Assembly: GCF_000299395.1 (NCBI RefSeq)
Contig: NC_018656.1
Location: 620,001 to 684,000, forward strand
From: Candidatus Nitrosopumilus sediminis
GTDB taxonomy: Archaea > Thermoproteota > Nitrososphaeria > Nitrososphaerales > Nitrosopumilaceae
Length of the DNA stretch: 64,000 nucleotides
Direction of reading: 5' to 3'
Part shown: one piece after another, positions 17,367 to 25,589 of the stretch
Position numbering within the stretch: position 1 is the first letter of the stretch
How the letters are laid out: each line of letters starts with the position of its first letter
Notes under the pieces: generated by a model
What the model saw: only the letters and a program-made list of their open reading frames with translations
Told to the model about the DNA's origin: nothing
Database searches by the model: none
Made by a program: the position numbers and the translations under genes

Positions 17367-18442
17367 TGAAAACTAGACTCTTGATAATCATTGGAATTTC
17401 ATCTGTGGCGGGAATGTTTTTCCTGTTTTATGTTGGCATTATTGGAGGCTCATGTGTTGAAGGAAAAAATTTTGATGGGACATGCATAGAACCAAAAACA
17501 ATCACAATTCCCACAAGAACTAGTTGGGATTTTTCTGAACAAGAGAAAAATCAAATCTTGACTCAATTAAGACAAGGCCCACAAAATGTCAATGGGACTG
17601 TAAAGCAATTTCTTGTAAATGAGGCATTAGATGATCCACAACTCAAGAATTTGATAAAAGACACTACATACCAGGTAGATTGCTGCATATACACACTAGA
17701 TGGTAATGAATACCATTCTCTTCTTTACATTGGAATGACATTTCAGATAAATGAAAAAGATATGATAGCTATTGTCGAATATGACTTGCAACAAGAAAGA
17801 GTTGCAGATATTGAAATTCAAGAAGGGATTAGAACTGGAGGAATCGGGTTAGATTCTGATTCAGAATCATTATTGTCAACAACACAGTTTGAAGAAATCA
17901 AGTCCAACATAGAAGAAACTCAATACAATATATGCGACATACAACTAGAAGAAAATAAAATCATCCTGCATCTAAACTGGGTCTTTAAAGGTTCACCACA
18001 AGAAGAAAAAATAATATCAAAAATACCTCCAAATATGGATTACCAGACAATATATCATCAAGGATATTCAGATTATTTTATTAATGCTATAACTGCACAA
18101 CAGTGTGACTCATTAGAGGTAGTAAAATTACTTAAAGAAAAATATGATACAGTGATAGAAGGAAATGTAACGTGGTGTATGGGTCACAAAACATATCCCG
18201 TAAGATATCAATGCGACATACAAGTTGATCAGTATATTGAGTTTGATGGTGAAAGAACTGGCAACTTGACAGTATTGTCAGACAAGCATCCTTTGATTAG
18301 CGGAAAACAAGATTCATTTTTTGGGCTAAATTATGTTGCAGATGAAAATTATTATGACCTTGTAGAAACAAGCATAATGGCAAATTATAATGATTTTGTG
18401 GACAGTGGTAGGCCATTAGAAAATAAGAGTTCAAACCAGTAA
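17366..18442 (+). CDS. Single-pass exported protein with a TRPV-like beta domain, last gene of its block
   Basis: A 358-residue protein. The start used is the ATG of the junction repeat (peptide MKTRLLIIIGISSVAGMFF); an in-frame ATG four codons upstream lies inside the previous gene. The outside part (residues 25-358) contains paired Cys (CCIYTLDG, CDIQLEEN, TWCMG, YQCDIQ) and Asn-Xaa-Thr sequons. It repeats a segment of the type LLxIGMTFQINEKDMIAIVEYDLQQE. I recognise no domain. It ends before promoter P1 copy 2, so the next genes may be transcribed from a new start. Confidence 0.5.
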   Translation: MKTRLLIIIGISSVAGMFFLFYVGIIGGSCVEGKNFDGTCIEPKTITIPTRTSWDFSEQEKNQILTQLRQGPQNVNGTVKQFLVNEALDDPQLKNLIKDTTYQVDCCIYTLDGNEYHSLLYIGMTFQINEKDMIAIVEYDLQQERVADIEIQEGIRTGGIGLDSDSESLLSTTQFEEIKSNIEETQYNICDIQLEENKIILHLNWVFKGSPQEEKIISKIPPNMDYQTIYHQGYSDYFINAITAQQCDSLEVVKLLKEKYDTVIEGNVTWCMGHKTYPVRYQCDIQVDQYIEFDGERTGNLTVLSDKHPLISGKQDSFFGLNYVADENYYDLVETSIMANYNDFVDSGRPLENKSSNQ

Positions 18443-18480
18443 ATACTCCACAGTTCAAACCTGTATGGATTTGAACTAAA

Positions 18481-18513
18481 GATTAGAAGTACTTATGAAT
18501 GTCACAACTTTAG
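18481..18513 (+). promoter_or_regulatory. Promoter repeat P1, copy 2
   Basis: GAAGTACTTATGAATGTCAC and the following AACTTTAGCTTGAATTG match copy 1, including the TTTAGCTT stretch after the core. The second TTG (18523) is 37 bases from the G of GAAGTACTT, the same spacing as at the other copies, which decides that start. Confidence 0.6.
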
Positions 18514-18522
18514 CTTGAATTG

Positions 18523-19650
18523 TTGAAAGTTATATTTTTGACAATTATTGGATTTGTTTTGATTGTTGGAATGTTTGCTCCGGTACATGGATACATTGAG
18601 ACTACTCAGTTTGATCTAGATATGTCCGGAATGCATTTCTATGAACCAAACTTGAATAGACCTCATCTTGTCTTGAAACCAGGTGATTCTCAACAAATCA
18701 CTCTGACAATTACCAACAACGATTCAAAACAACACCTCATTAATCTTCAAATGTCTGCTGATGACTCTTTTCATAAAGATAGAATTTTTGATTTTAAACC
18801 GCCTCAACTGAAAATTTCTCCCAACGAGACTAGGACTTCTATTTTGACCGTCAGTGCAAGTCCTGATGCAAATACTGGAACTACAATTTGGCATACATTG
18901 ATTGCAAAAAGCAACACATTTGGTGCAAAAGCACTTGGATTCTATGTAGAAGTATCAGAACAACCATCTCGACCATCCCCCGATCCTGTCAGAAGGGGTT
19001 CTCCTGGAGGCATGTTTCCATTAGAAACTCATTTTGATATTGATGAGGACGATGCAATAAATCAAGTACCGTACAACATCCTTTCTCCCAAAGTTCCTAA
19101 AGAGTACATATTTCAAGGAATGTATGGTTTAGAATACCCTGAACAGATAATCTATTCAAAAAATCCTGTTTCTGCTGATACAACTGAACTTGAATTTTGG
19201 GATGATGGCGGATTGTTGATAAGTTTCTTTGAAAATAAACATTTTACATTTGATGAACGTCTTGGGTTTCTTGATTCAAACCAACAGCAAATAAGACTCA
19301 ACGGATGGAATGGAACTGCTTCTGAATCATTACTGTTAATTTCCTCAAATGATCAAAAGATTTTTTCAAATTCACGTGCAATTGTTTTTCTTGATGACAC
19401 TCAAATCCGAATTGAATCCCAGATGCCATTAGATCAAATTCTACAAATAGCAGAATCCATGATAGTGGAAAAAACGGATGTTAAGATGAAAAACATGGAT
19501 GGTTGTCCTGTAATTCATTTTATTGGATATGCTTGGGAGGATTGCGGTTCTGTTTTTACTTGGGGCATACTTGGAATTCCTCTCTTAGTAATTATTGTTG
19601 TACCTGTAATTATAACTCTGATTTCAATAATATGGAGATATAGAAAATGA
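18523..19650 (+). CDS. Surface protein with an NEW3/Ig-like domain and C-terminal anchor
   Basis: A 375-residue protein with a signal peptide (MKVIFLTIIGFVLIVGMFAPVHG), an Ig-like domain near 25-140 (LKPGDSQQITLTITNNDSKQHLINLQMS and LTVSASPDANTG, typical of alpha-galactosidase NEW3/DUF916-like domains), a middle domain, and a C-terminal helix followed by IWRYRK*. TTG 18520 is equally in frame; 18523 is preferred by spacing to P1. The stop lies in the junction ATGA overlap. Probably displayed on the outer face of the membrane. Confidence 0.65.
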   Translation: MKVIFLTIIGFVLIVGMFAPVHGYIETTQFDLDMSGMHFYEPNLNRPHLVLKPGDSQQITLTITNNDSKQHLINLQMSADDSFHKDRIFDFKPPQLKISPNETRTSILTVSASPDANTGTTIWHTLIAKSNTFGAKALGFYVEVSEQPSRPSPDPVRRGSPGGMFPLETHFDIDEDDAINQVPYNILSPKVPKEYIFQGMYGLEYPEQIIYSKNPVSADTTELEFWDDGGLLISFFENKHFTFDERLGFLDSNQQQIRLNGWNGTASESLLLISSNDQKIFSNSRAIVFLDDTQIRIESQMPLDQILQIAESMIVEKTDVKMKNMDGCPVIHFIGYAWEDCGSVFTWGILGIPLLVIIVVPVIITLISIIWRYRK

Positions 19651-20000
19651 AAACTAGACTGAAATTTCTGATTCCAAACAAAAAGATTGTAGTCATTTTT
19701 GTTATGCTTACAATAATCATGGGGCTTGCAACCCTGCAAGGAGAAAATTTCTCAGAGGATGAACCGTCAATCCTTTACAAAATGTTGAGCTGGGTCACAG
19801 CTCCTGCATGGGAAGTATGGTTGTATCTTAGTGTCCCTGTGTTGTATTTTTTTGGAGTGACGCCTCAATCCAGTATAAGATGGGTTAACTTTGAATCTTG
19901 GGAAATAGTTTACGGCTTGAATTTTGTTTACTATTATTTTGTATCTGTAATATCTACAGGAATATGGACTGGTACATCCAATTGGATAAAAAGAAAATGA
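19647..20000 (+). CDS. Small membrane protein with about three helices
   Basis: A 117-residue integral membrane protein: helices near 14-30 (VVIFVMLTIIMGLATL), 48-66 (EVWLYLSVPVLYFFGV) and 86-108 (LNFVYYYFVSVISTGIWTG). It ends WIKRK*, with AAA-TGA overlapping the next start. The conserved start MKTRLKFLIPN keeps the repeat only through its first four or five codons, showing where identity decays. No family. Confidence 0.55.
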   Translation: MKTRLKFLIPNKKIVVIFVMLTIIMGLATLQGENFSEDEPSILYKMLSWVTAPAWEVWLYLSVPVLYFFGVTPQSSIRWVNFESWEIVYGLNFVYYYFVSVISTGIWTGTSNWIKRK

Positions 20001-20947
20001 AAACAGAATTTAGAATTATTACAATCATGATAATTCTAGCATCCGCAATTTTATTTCTGATTATTCAAAATCCTGATGAGATTCCAAAATCACTGTCATT
20101 TGAAAATCATGCCAAGGAAATCATCTCTATCAATGAAAAGTCAAAAAAATACAAGATGGGTGATGACATGCAACAATTCAACGCATCACGAAAACTCATG
20201 GAAGAAAAATTACAGGATCTCTCATTGGATTTACTTAGAATCAAGATTTCCAAAGTCACATTGCTTGAAGGCCAATACCCTTTCCTAACTGCTCAGGAAA
20301 GAGCAGAAAAATTCGACTATGTTCCATCTTCAATATGCGCCTTTGAGCAAAACATTCCTCTGCAACTGCAAAAAATCTCCCAAACAGAGAATTTTCAGAT
20401 ATTTTCCAAAAAATACGCTTCACACAACCTAGAACTAGACATATTTGATGAGCGAAATGACATATCAAACATTCACTATGGATTGATTGCAACAAATGAC
20501 AACAATCAGGGTGCATCAACTTACTTTCATCTTGATACGTGTACTGATGAGATAACTGACAAGCAACCATACAATTTGAACTGTTTTGATAAAAATACTG
20601 ACTATAGATTTGCTACATTCAATACTGATGATGTTATTTCCAGTTATTCCAATGGGCACTTTTGCAAGATAGAACTTGATTCATGGCGTCAATCTCTTTA
20701 TGAATATTCATTAACATTGCGTGATCAACGCAGACAACTAGAACAAGAATCCATGACAGGAGTTGTTGATCAAGAAACACAATGGAATTTTATCTCAGAG
20801 ATGAACAAACTAGGTGAACTTGGAAACATTGTTGCACAGATTATTCACTATAACTATGATGGGCAAAGATTACAAGAACAAATTGAGCAATATGAGAAAC
20901 AGTATGGAAATATTCCTGATGAGTTGTCAGAACTAATGGAGAAATAG
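19997..20947 (+). CDS. Single-pass membrane protein with coiled-coil, cassette of array 1
   Basis: A 316-residue protein. The start used is the junction ATG (MKTEFRIITIMIILASAILFLII); a longer frame reaching 19898 runs inside the preceding gene and is not used. After the anchor there is a helical region (about 30-90) with ENHAKEIISINEKSKKY and EKLQDLSLDLLRIKISKV, a central domain with five Cys, and a C-terminal coiled coil (LRDQRRQLEQES, then EQIEQYEKQYG). Stop TAG lies three bases before the next ATG, the frame-0 stop. No family recognised. Confidence 0.5.
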   Translation: MKTEFRIITIMIILASAILFLIIQNPDEIPKSLSFENHAKEIISINEKSKKYKMGDDMQQFNASRKLMEEKLQDLSLDLLRIKISKVTLLEGQYPFLTAQERAEKFDYVPSSICAFEQNIPLQLQKISQTENFQIFSKKYASHNLELDIFDERNDISNIHYGLIATNDNNQGASTYFHLDTCTDEITDKQPYNLNCFDKNTDYRFATFNTDDVISSYSNGHFCKIELDSWRQSLYEYSLTLRDQRRQLEQESMTGVVDQETQWNFISEMNKLGELGNIVAQIIHYNYDGQRLQEQIEQYEKQYGNIPDELSELMEK

Positions 20948-20950
20948 AAA

Positions 20951-21406
20951 ATGAATACTATTCATATAATCATTATACTTGGAATTATCATTGGCAGTTC
21001 TGTAATCTTTGCTGTTTTACAACCTATTTCACAAGAGCCAAATCTATCAAAACAATGCGACATTCCATACGATGAAAATTTCATAAAAAATAGATCTATT
21101 TCTTCATCTAGTGATGGAACCCCACGATTTTCTATCAAGGATGAATTTTCAATTTTCTATACTGTTCCAATTGGGGAATTTTCAGTTGATGAAACTGCTC
21201 GTTCATTGATACTAAAACCAGTGTATAATTCTCATGGTTACATCATAATGTGTGATCCATTACCAAACCTAGAAAAAAGATTTGAAACAAAGTTAGATGG
21301 ATTATTTGTTCTTGTAGATGATGGGGAGATTGAACCAAATTTGATAAATGATGTGTTAAGAATTGACATCAATAACAACTCTAGAATTGAGATAGTGGGG
21401 ACTTAA
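20951..21406 (+). CDS. Single-pass exported protein, last gene of array 1
   Basis: A 151-residue protein with an N-terminal helix (MNTIHIIIILGIIIGSSVIF) and a beta-rich outside domain (YTVPIGEFSVDETARSLILKPVYN) with two Cys. The start codon retains AGAAAATGAATACT of the junction. The stop TAA is followed four bases later by the orphan repeat at 21410. No family recognised; the domain may be Ig-like. Confidence 0.5.
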   Translation: MNTIHIIIILGIIIGSSVIFAVLQPISQEPNLSKQCDIPYDENFIKNRSISSSSDGTPRFSIKDEFSIFYTVPIGEFSVDETARSLILKPVYNSHGYIIMCDPLPNLEKRFETKLDGLFVLVDDGEIEPNLINDVLRIDINNNSRIEIVGT

Positions 21407-21451
21407 AACATGAAAACTAGGCTTTTGAAATTATTTTTGATTGGAATTTGA
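21404..21451 (+). repeat. Orphan junction copy ending array 1
   Basis: TAAAACATGAAAACTAGGC starts a 13-codon frame (MKTRLLKLFLIGI then TGA). Identity with active junctions runs through the first six codons and then stops. No gene follows for 310 bases. It looks like the right-hand half-site left after the last cassette. Confidence 0.65.
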
Positions 21452-21761
21452 TATTCTCTCAAATGCAACATTTGGTTTTCTTAATACGTATTTTATGATG
21501 AATATGTTCACAAGATGTTTTTTGCATTTTGCAATAATAGTGATTTGCATGAATAATTTCTACGTGTGCCTTTTATGTGATATTTCACTAACATGATTAT
21601 ACAACTGATGGGAGTCATTCATCTTGTATGTGCCAGACCATAGCGTAGACCTAGGTTGGGTCAGTTTTGACCCGACTATATCATTACTTTATGCGTAAAA
21701 CTGCTACTTTTACTAATGATTCATCAGTATTTTTTATAACGAAAAACCATGTCGATTTTTT
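21452..21761. other. Gene-free spacer with a strong hairpin
   Basis: The 310-base spacer has a 33-codon hydrophobic frame (21495-21596) that I do not support as a gene, and a perfect 6-bp hairpin GGGTCA-GTTT-TGACCC at 21658-21673. The hairpin is unusually G/C-rich for the locus and could be a terminator, an operator or a relic of an insertion. A/T-rich sequence before 21762 presumably carries the next promoter. Confidence 0.4.
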
Positions 21762-23189
21762 ATGGTAAGGCGTGGTATTCTTGGAATTAGTGTTGTTTTT
21801 GCACTGTTTTTTGCCACAAGTACTGCTTTTGCACAAGAATCAGTTGAAACAAGTGAGCAGACCACGCTATCTGGAGATCTTCAAAACAATCCAGTTGCAC
21901 AGGATATTCTAAAAAAGATAGAGCAGACAAAAAAATGGATTGCAGATCTTGAGCAAAGAAACTATGAAAAATTAGAAGCACAAAAGGCACTGGAGGAAAA
22001 AAGAGCACAATCACTTCAAATACTGAATCAGGATTTGGCAGACTGGGAAAAACTCTGGGAGTATTATTCTTCTTACAATGCCTTTGACAGATTTGTAGAC
22101 AAGATTCCTGACCCCCAAGTTCAAGATGTCTTTTGGGATCAGTTTGAGTTCAAGGAACAAAAGGTAAAATCTGGAAGAGATGCATTCAAACAAGTACTTG
22201 CTGATGGCGGTTCCAGACGTGATGCACTACAGGCATATCTTGCAGCAGCTGAGACCAAACGAATTGAGCTTATTGAGACAAATTCCCAGTTCAATGTAAA
22301 CCATAACTTGGCATATTACTCACAGCAAATTCTCTTTGATAAGGATGGTCAGTTTATTGACTCTCCAATAACTGGTGAACAGCTACGAAAATACTATGAG
22401 GATTACAGGTCAAACCCTGCATACTTGCAAGCAAACCCTGATGATGCTGTATCGTGGGAAGACCTTAGCAAAACAACTCCCAACACTGAATGCAGAGAAG
22501 GACATGTTGTAGTGTATAGATTTCATGCAGATGATTATGTCTGTGTAAGTGTCTTTACTGCAGAAATGTGGGTAAGACATGGAATGGGTGAAATAACGGG
22601 AGATACACAAAACAAATCTTCACAAGAGCCAATCACGCCACTTACAAATTGCCATGAAGGATTTGTTGTAATATTTAATCTTGAAACTGAAAAATACTCT
22701 TGCGTGCTTTTTGACACTGCACAAGAGTGGATAGGCCAAGGACTAGCAGAATTTCACAGTGCAGATGACTATGTTGTGACCAGTATTGAGAACAAAGAGG
22801 TATCAGTAAGAGTTGAGGAAGTTAACTTGCAAATTCGAGAAATGAAAAAGGAATTTGAGGAAGAAAAAATTGATCTGAAAAATTTGTATGACAAAAAATA
22901 TGACGAGGCACTAGCCAAATCCAAGTCTGATGAAAAGAACGTAACCATTGACTATAGCCAACGTTCAGGCATGTCAAAAGAGGAACTGAGCACAAAAATT
23001 GGAGAAATCCGCGAAAATTACGAATCAGAAAAAGAGATGATTCTAAAAAAGAAGATTAATGATTTTATGAATCTTGAAAAAGAATTCAACAAAAGCATGA
23101 AAGAACTTGTGTTGCTTTATGAGGATGATCCATATGTGGAGGTTCGACTAAACATGGGCCATACTGGATACGAAGCTGTTTCCAGATGA
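21762..23189 (+). CDS. Secreted protein with two CxxG...YxCV...TAxxW modules and coiled coil
   Basis: A 475-residue exported protein: signal peptide ending TSTAFAQ, a long helical region (about 35-190; VAQDILKKIEQTKKWIADLEQ), then two homologous modules of about 45 residues each near 243-285 (TECREGHVVVYRF, YVCVSVFTAEMWVRHGMGEI) and 295-335 (TNCHEGFVVIF, YSCVLFDTAQEWIGQGLAEF). A highly charged coiled coil ends the protein. The module resembles the Cys...ACV...RGW module of other island proteins. It has its own start with an upstream spacer and is not joined by a junction repeat. Confidence 0.65.
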   Translation: MVRRGILGISVVFALFFATSTAFAQESVETSEQTTLSGDLQNNPVAQDILKKIEQTKKWIADLEQRNYEKLEAQKALEEKRAQSLQILNQDLADWEKLWEYYSSYNAFDRFVDKIPDPQVQDVFWDQFEFKEQKVKSGRDAFKQVLADGGSRRDALQAYLAAAETKRIELIETNSQFNVNHNLAYYSQQILFDKDGQFIDSPITGEQLRKYYEDYRSNPAYLQANPDDAVSWEDLSKTTPNTECREGHVVVYRFHADDYVCVSVFTAEMWVRHGMGEITGDTQNKSSQEPITPLTNCHEGFVVIFNLETEKYSCVLFDTAQEWIGQGLAEFHSADDYVVTSIENKEVSVRVEEVNLQIREMKKEFEEEKIDLKNLYDKKYDEALAKSKSDEKNVTIDYSQRSGMSKEELSTKIGEIRENYESEKEMILKKKINDFMNLEKEFNKSMKELVLLYEDDPYVEVRLNMGHTGYEAVSR

Positions 23190-23202
23190 TGTCAAACATC
23201 CA

Positions 23203-23241
23203 AATCACTTTTCAATGATGTATGGGATTTCATACTGTATG
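23203..23241 (+). promoter_or_regulatory. Promoter/leader repeat P2, copy 1
   Basis: CACTTTTCAATGATGTATGG, then GATTTCATACTGTATGAAG, matches the leaders at 38109 and, on the minus strand, 47060. The ATG of MKYF is 32 bases after the A of ACTTTTC. Conservation runs through the first six codons, as with the junction repeat. Confidence 0.55.
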
Positions 23242-23781
23242 AAGTATTTTTTGATTTTTCTTGTTCTGGCAAGTACAATAATGCTTGTACCTCACGTATC
23301 GGGTCTGCTCATCGATCCATATACCACACATAATGAACTAAACCAAGTCATTGCAACCGGAGATTCCTTTATGTTTACAATGAACGGCAAAGATTTGGAA
23401 AGGCCATTAGGTTTTAGACTACAATACCAAAATGAAGACGATGTACTAAAAGTGAAAATTAAAGATCCAAACGGTAACTTGGTCCTGACATCTATTACTT
23501 ATGACATAAACGAATATCAAAAATCAATTTCTACTGAATTCACACCAGAGTATAAAGGAGCATATCAAGTAGAAGTAATCAACATTGGTCAATCAAATGT
23601 GTCTTTGAGTGGTTATCATGGAGAGATGTTAACCTGGAAAGAGATAGATGCCATCCAAAAAGAACATGGCTATTCTAATGAGCCACATGATCCAATCTCT
23701 GTCATTTTGTTGTTTTTATTAATTGGTAGCAGTGCTGGATTTGTATCTGGATATTTTGTAAGTGGGAGAATTAGAAAATGA
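23239..23781 (+). CDS. Surface protein with Ig/GOLD-like beta domain and C-terminal anchor
   Basis: A 180-residue protein, starting at the MKYF ATG and not at the in-frame ATG eight codons upstream, because the P2 leader is conserved up to this point. Signal peptide (about 1-22), one beta-sandwich domain (FTMNGKDLERPLGFRLQYQ, VKIKDPNGNLVLTS, TPEYKGAYQVEVIN) resembling emp24/GOLD or PPC-like domains, and a C-terminal helix ending SGRIRK*. The AAA-TGA stop overlaps the next ATG by four bases. Likely displayed outside. Confidence 0.6.
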   Translation: MKYFLIFLVLASTIMLVPHVSGLLIDPYTTHNELNQVIATGDSFMFTMNGKDLERPLGFRLQYQNEDDVLKVKIKDPNGNLVLTSITYDINEYQKSISTEFTPEYKGAYQVEVINIGQSNVSLSGYHGEMLTWKEIDAIQKEHGYSNEPHDPISVILLFLLIGSSAGFVSGYFVSGRIRK

Positions 23782-24005
23782 GAACTAGACTCTTGATAAT
23801 AATATTGGTAATCGTTGCATTTGTTCTTATTTCATTTGCAATGCCAAATCTATCCAAAGTTTATGGTAGTTGTGAAATGACTAAAAATGGAACATTACAA
23901 TTTGCCATAGGTTATCAATGGACTAACGGCCTTCTTTACATTGATAATGCTGAATGTACTTGGAAGTTATTTGGTGTAATTCCTATAGCAAACCTACTTT
24001 CTTAA
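23778..24005 (+). CDS. Small exported protein with a single helix
   Basis: A 75-residue protein. MRTRLLIIILVIVAFVLISFAMP is a helix or signal peptide; the outside part has two Cys (SCEMTKNG and AECTWKLFG) likely forming a disulfide. The nucleotide start is the junction repeat with one change (ATGAGAACTAGACTCTTG). It ends LLS* just before a truncated copy of promoter P1. No family. Confidence 0.55.
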   Translation: MRTRLLIIILVIVAFVLISFAMPNLSKVYGSCEMTKNGTLQFAIGYQWTNGLLYIDNAECTWKLFGVIPIANLLS

Positions 24006-24015
24006 GAGGGATACC

Positions 24016-24097
24016 TGTGAAGTACTTATGAATGAAAAAATGCGGTGTTAATTAAATGACAAAAATTGACTGCACACAAATACACGTTTTAATTTGA
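24016..24097 (+). pseudogene. Promoter P1 with a truncated copy of the 47895 gene start
   Basis: GTGAAGTACTTATGAATGAA is followed at the standard spacing by ATGACAAAAATTGACTG, encoding MTKIDC then TQ and a stop after 13 codons. The gene at 47895 has the same promoter followed by ATGACAAAAATTGATTG (MTKIDCAQ). The match ends within about 10 codons. This is a duplicated promoter plus 5' end, so the island has been copied or recombined with partial units. Confidence 0.6.
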
Positions 24098-24118
24098 GAT
24101 GTACGTAATGATAACAAG

Positions 24119-24239
24119 AAACTAATTTTTGAAACCGCAAACGGGCGGCAGACGGTCGGGTCCACCATTTTCATGTTTAACCCTAGTTGTGGTGTCAATG
24201 TGATCTGACAAATCGCCCTCTCAGATTTGAAATTAGTTT
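24119..24239. repeat. Inverted-repeat-bounded, G/C-rich 121-base unit
   Basis: A 10-bp perfect inverted repeat (AAACTAATTT at 24119, AAATTAGTTT at 24230) encloses a region rich in G and C for this genome. Inside, GGGCG (24143) can pair with CGCCC (24214), and TGTCA can pair with TGACA around 24193-24210. It may be a miniature mobile element or a structured noncoding RNA. The segment GGTCGGGTCCACCA resembles a tRNA 3' end but no tRNA arms are present. Confidence 0.35.
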
Positions 24240-24335
24240 TCCAAACTTGCGACAATATATTCTAAAGTATTCTTAGAATTTTTTCATAAAATTTCTAAAT
24301 GGTGTTTACTTTGTACCTACTAGAGAACAACGTTT

Positions 24336-25112
24336 CTAAAATGAATCTTGTAATGAGGTATTTTGAAAAGACTGTATGACTTTGTTAAAAACAACTAGCG
24401 ATACGATGGCTCCAATGCCTGCAAGTACTAACATTGTAATAGTGAAATCACTGCCTGTGAAATTCAATATGCTAGAATATGGATCAAAGTAAGGTGTCCC
24501 AGAACCTGCACCAGGATTTGAAACTACAATGTCTACCTTTGTTTTTGCCATGTACAGTGATTCATCTACAGAATTTGCAATACCTGTTCCTGATAATTTT
24601 ATTGGCAAGCTAAAGTCTGTATACCAACTTTTTAACGGTTCAAACAATCTGCTTTCAGCAGACATTATTACTAGTGATAATGCAGTAATTGCAGATACTA
24701 TTGTCATTCCAAAGAATTTGGAAATGGAATGGAATGAACGTGCCAATGATTTGCTCTGCTTTGTTTTCTCAGTAATTTTTGATGGAGTGAGAACTATTGC
24801 CATCTTTGATGTTTTGTAATAATTCATGTCTCTTGCCTTGGAGTTTTTTACAGTCTTTGATACCTGTATTAGTTCAATCTTTTGCATTTTATCCAAGTAG
24901 TGCTTTACAAGTTGCAACGACATGTTTGTTTTTTGTGCAATTTCATTTGCAGTCATCTCGTTGTAAAATAATAAATTCAAAATCTCTATGCTTGATTTAT
25001 TAGAAATAACTTTGGCTAAAATTTTCATCTTGTCATCATCTAAAGAGAAAATGTTTACAGCGTTGTCTGTTTTGCATTTTTCATCATTCATAGGTGATAT
25101 ACTATATGGCAA
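24336..25112 (-). CDS. Membrane-anchored HTH regulator (ArsR-like) with GSGTP motif
   Basis: A 258-residue protein. Residues 22-105 are an ArsR-like winged helix (IEILNLLFYNEMTANEIAQKTNMSLQLVKHYLDKMQKIELIQVSK, here split as strands and recognition helix near 57-78). It continues into a helix (about 133-152) and a second near the C-terminus (226-246), leaving an outside loop of about 70 residues that contains NPGAGSGTPYFD. The divergent neighbour at 25184 carries NPGTGSGTPMF. The layout is that of a one-component membrane sensor. The regulator at 36531 has the same architecture. Confidence 0.7.
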   Translation of the reverse strand: MPYSISPMNDEKCKTDNAVNIFSLDDDKMKILAKVISNKSSIEILNLLFYNEMTANEIAQKTNMSLQLVKHYLDKMQKIELIQVSKTVKNSKARDMNYYKTSKMAIVLTPSKITEKTKQSKSLARSFHSISKFFGMTIVSAITALSLVIMSAESRLFEPLKSWYTDFSLPIKLSGTGIANSVDESLYMAKTKVDIVVSNPGAGSGTPYFDPYSSILNFTGSDFTITMLVLAGIGAIVSLVVFNKVIQSFQNTSLQDSF

Positions 25113-25132
25113 TATGATATGTAAGTATTAGT

Positions 25133-25165
25133 GAAACAATAATTTCATCAAACGCTTTATGCAAA
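25133..25165 (+). promoter_or_regulatory. Divergent control region between regulator and partner
   Basis: TCATCAAACGCTTTATGCA ahead of the 25184 gene resembles ATCAAACGTTATAAAC at 37433 ahead of the second partner gene, and AACGCTTTATGAAC upstream of the 35212 gene on the minus strand. ATCAAACG would be the BRE and the following A/T stretch the TATA element. Sharing between both regulator-partner pairs suggests a common control. Confidence 0.45.
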
Positions 25166-25183
25166 ATTCACGTAATTAACTCA

Positions 25184-25498
25184 ATGACTGGAAAAAAAAC
25201 AATCATCATGACAGGAGTAATGTTAAGCCTTTTGATATTGCCTTCTGTTAGCAGCCTTGCATTTGCACAATATCTGCCAACTTCCGGTACAACTGGACTT
25301 GATGACATTCTAGACCTCCAACAAGAGAGAGTTAGAATTGCACAAGAAAATCCAGGTACGGGCTCTGGAACTCCCATGTTTGCATTAGAGGGGGTTTTTG
25401 GAGCACTTGTTTTATCTACCGGGATATTTGGTGGAATCGCTTCGGCCTTTTTTGTAATGGGACGCAAGGGAAAATATGCCGCCATGGGAAGAGGATAA
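25184..25498 (+). CDS. Small membrane protein, divergent partner of the 24336 regulator
   Basis: A 104-residue protein: an N-terminal helix or signal peptide (about 6-28; ends SSLAFAQ), an outside stretch with LQQERVRIAQENPGTGSGTPMF, and a C-terminal helix (GVFGALVLSTGIFGGIASAFFVMG) followed by a basic tail. NPGTGSGTP closely matches NPGAGSGTP in the outside loop of the regulator encoded divergently 71 bases away. Probably the sensor's ligand, decoy or inhibitor partner; this is inferred from the shared motif only. Confidence 0.6.
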   Translation: MTGKKTIIMTGVMLSLLILPSVSSLAFAQYLPTSGTTGLDDILDLQQERVRIAQENPGTGSGTPMFALEGVFGALVLSTGIFGGIASAFFVMGRKGKYAAMGRG

Positions 25499-25542
25499 AC
25501 TCTCTTTTCCCTTTTTATCTAATTTTCTAATTTTTTATCGAG

Positions 25543-25577
25543 TAAAAGATTCGAAGTACTTATGAATATCATAATTT
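25543..25577 (+). promoter_or_regulatory. Promoter repeat P1, copy 4
   Basis: TAAAAGATTCGAAGTACTTA then TGAATATCATAATTT is almost identical to copy 1 over about 34 bases. The TTG start at 25590 is 37 bases after the G of GAAGTACTT. Confidence 0.6.
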
Positions 25578-25589
25578 CAGATTGATTGT

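Noticed and set aside
19898-19996. Upstream extension of the 19997 gene
   Set aside because: It lies inside the preceding gene, and the junction ATG at 19997 is conserved with the other cassettes.
21495-21596. 33-codon hydrophobic ORF
   Set aside because: No junction, promoter or overlap supports it; composition alone can give such a frame in A/T-rich DNA.
24140-24175. Possible tRNA, because of GGTCGGGTCCACCA
   Set aside because: There is no T-arm GTTC motif, no D-arm and no acceptor pairing in the surrounding bases.
24052-24255. Minus-strand 67-codon ORF
   Set aside because: It overlaps the duplicated promoter fragment and the inverted-repeat unit and has no domain-like pattern.
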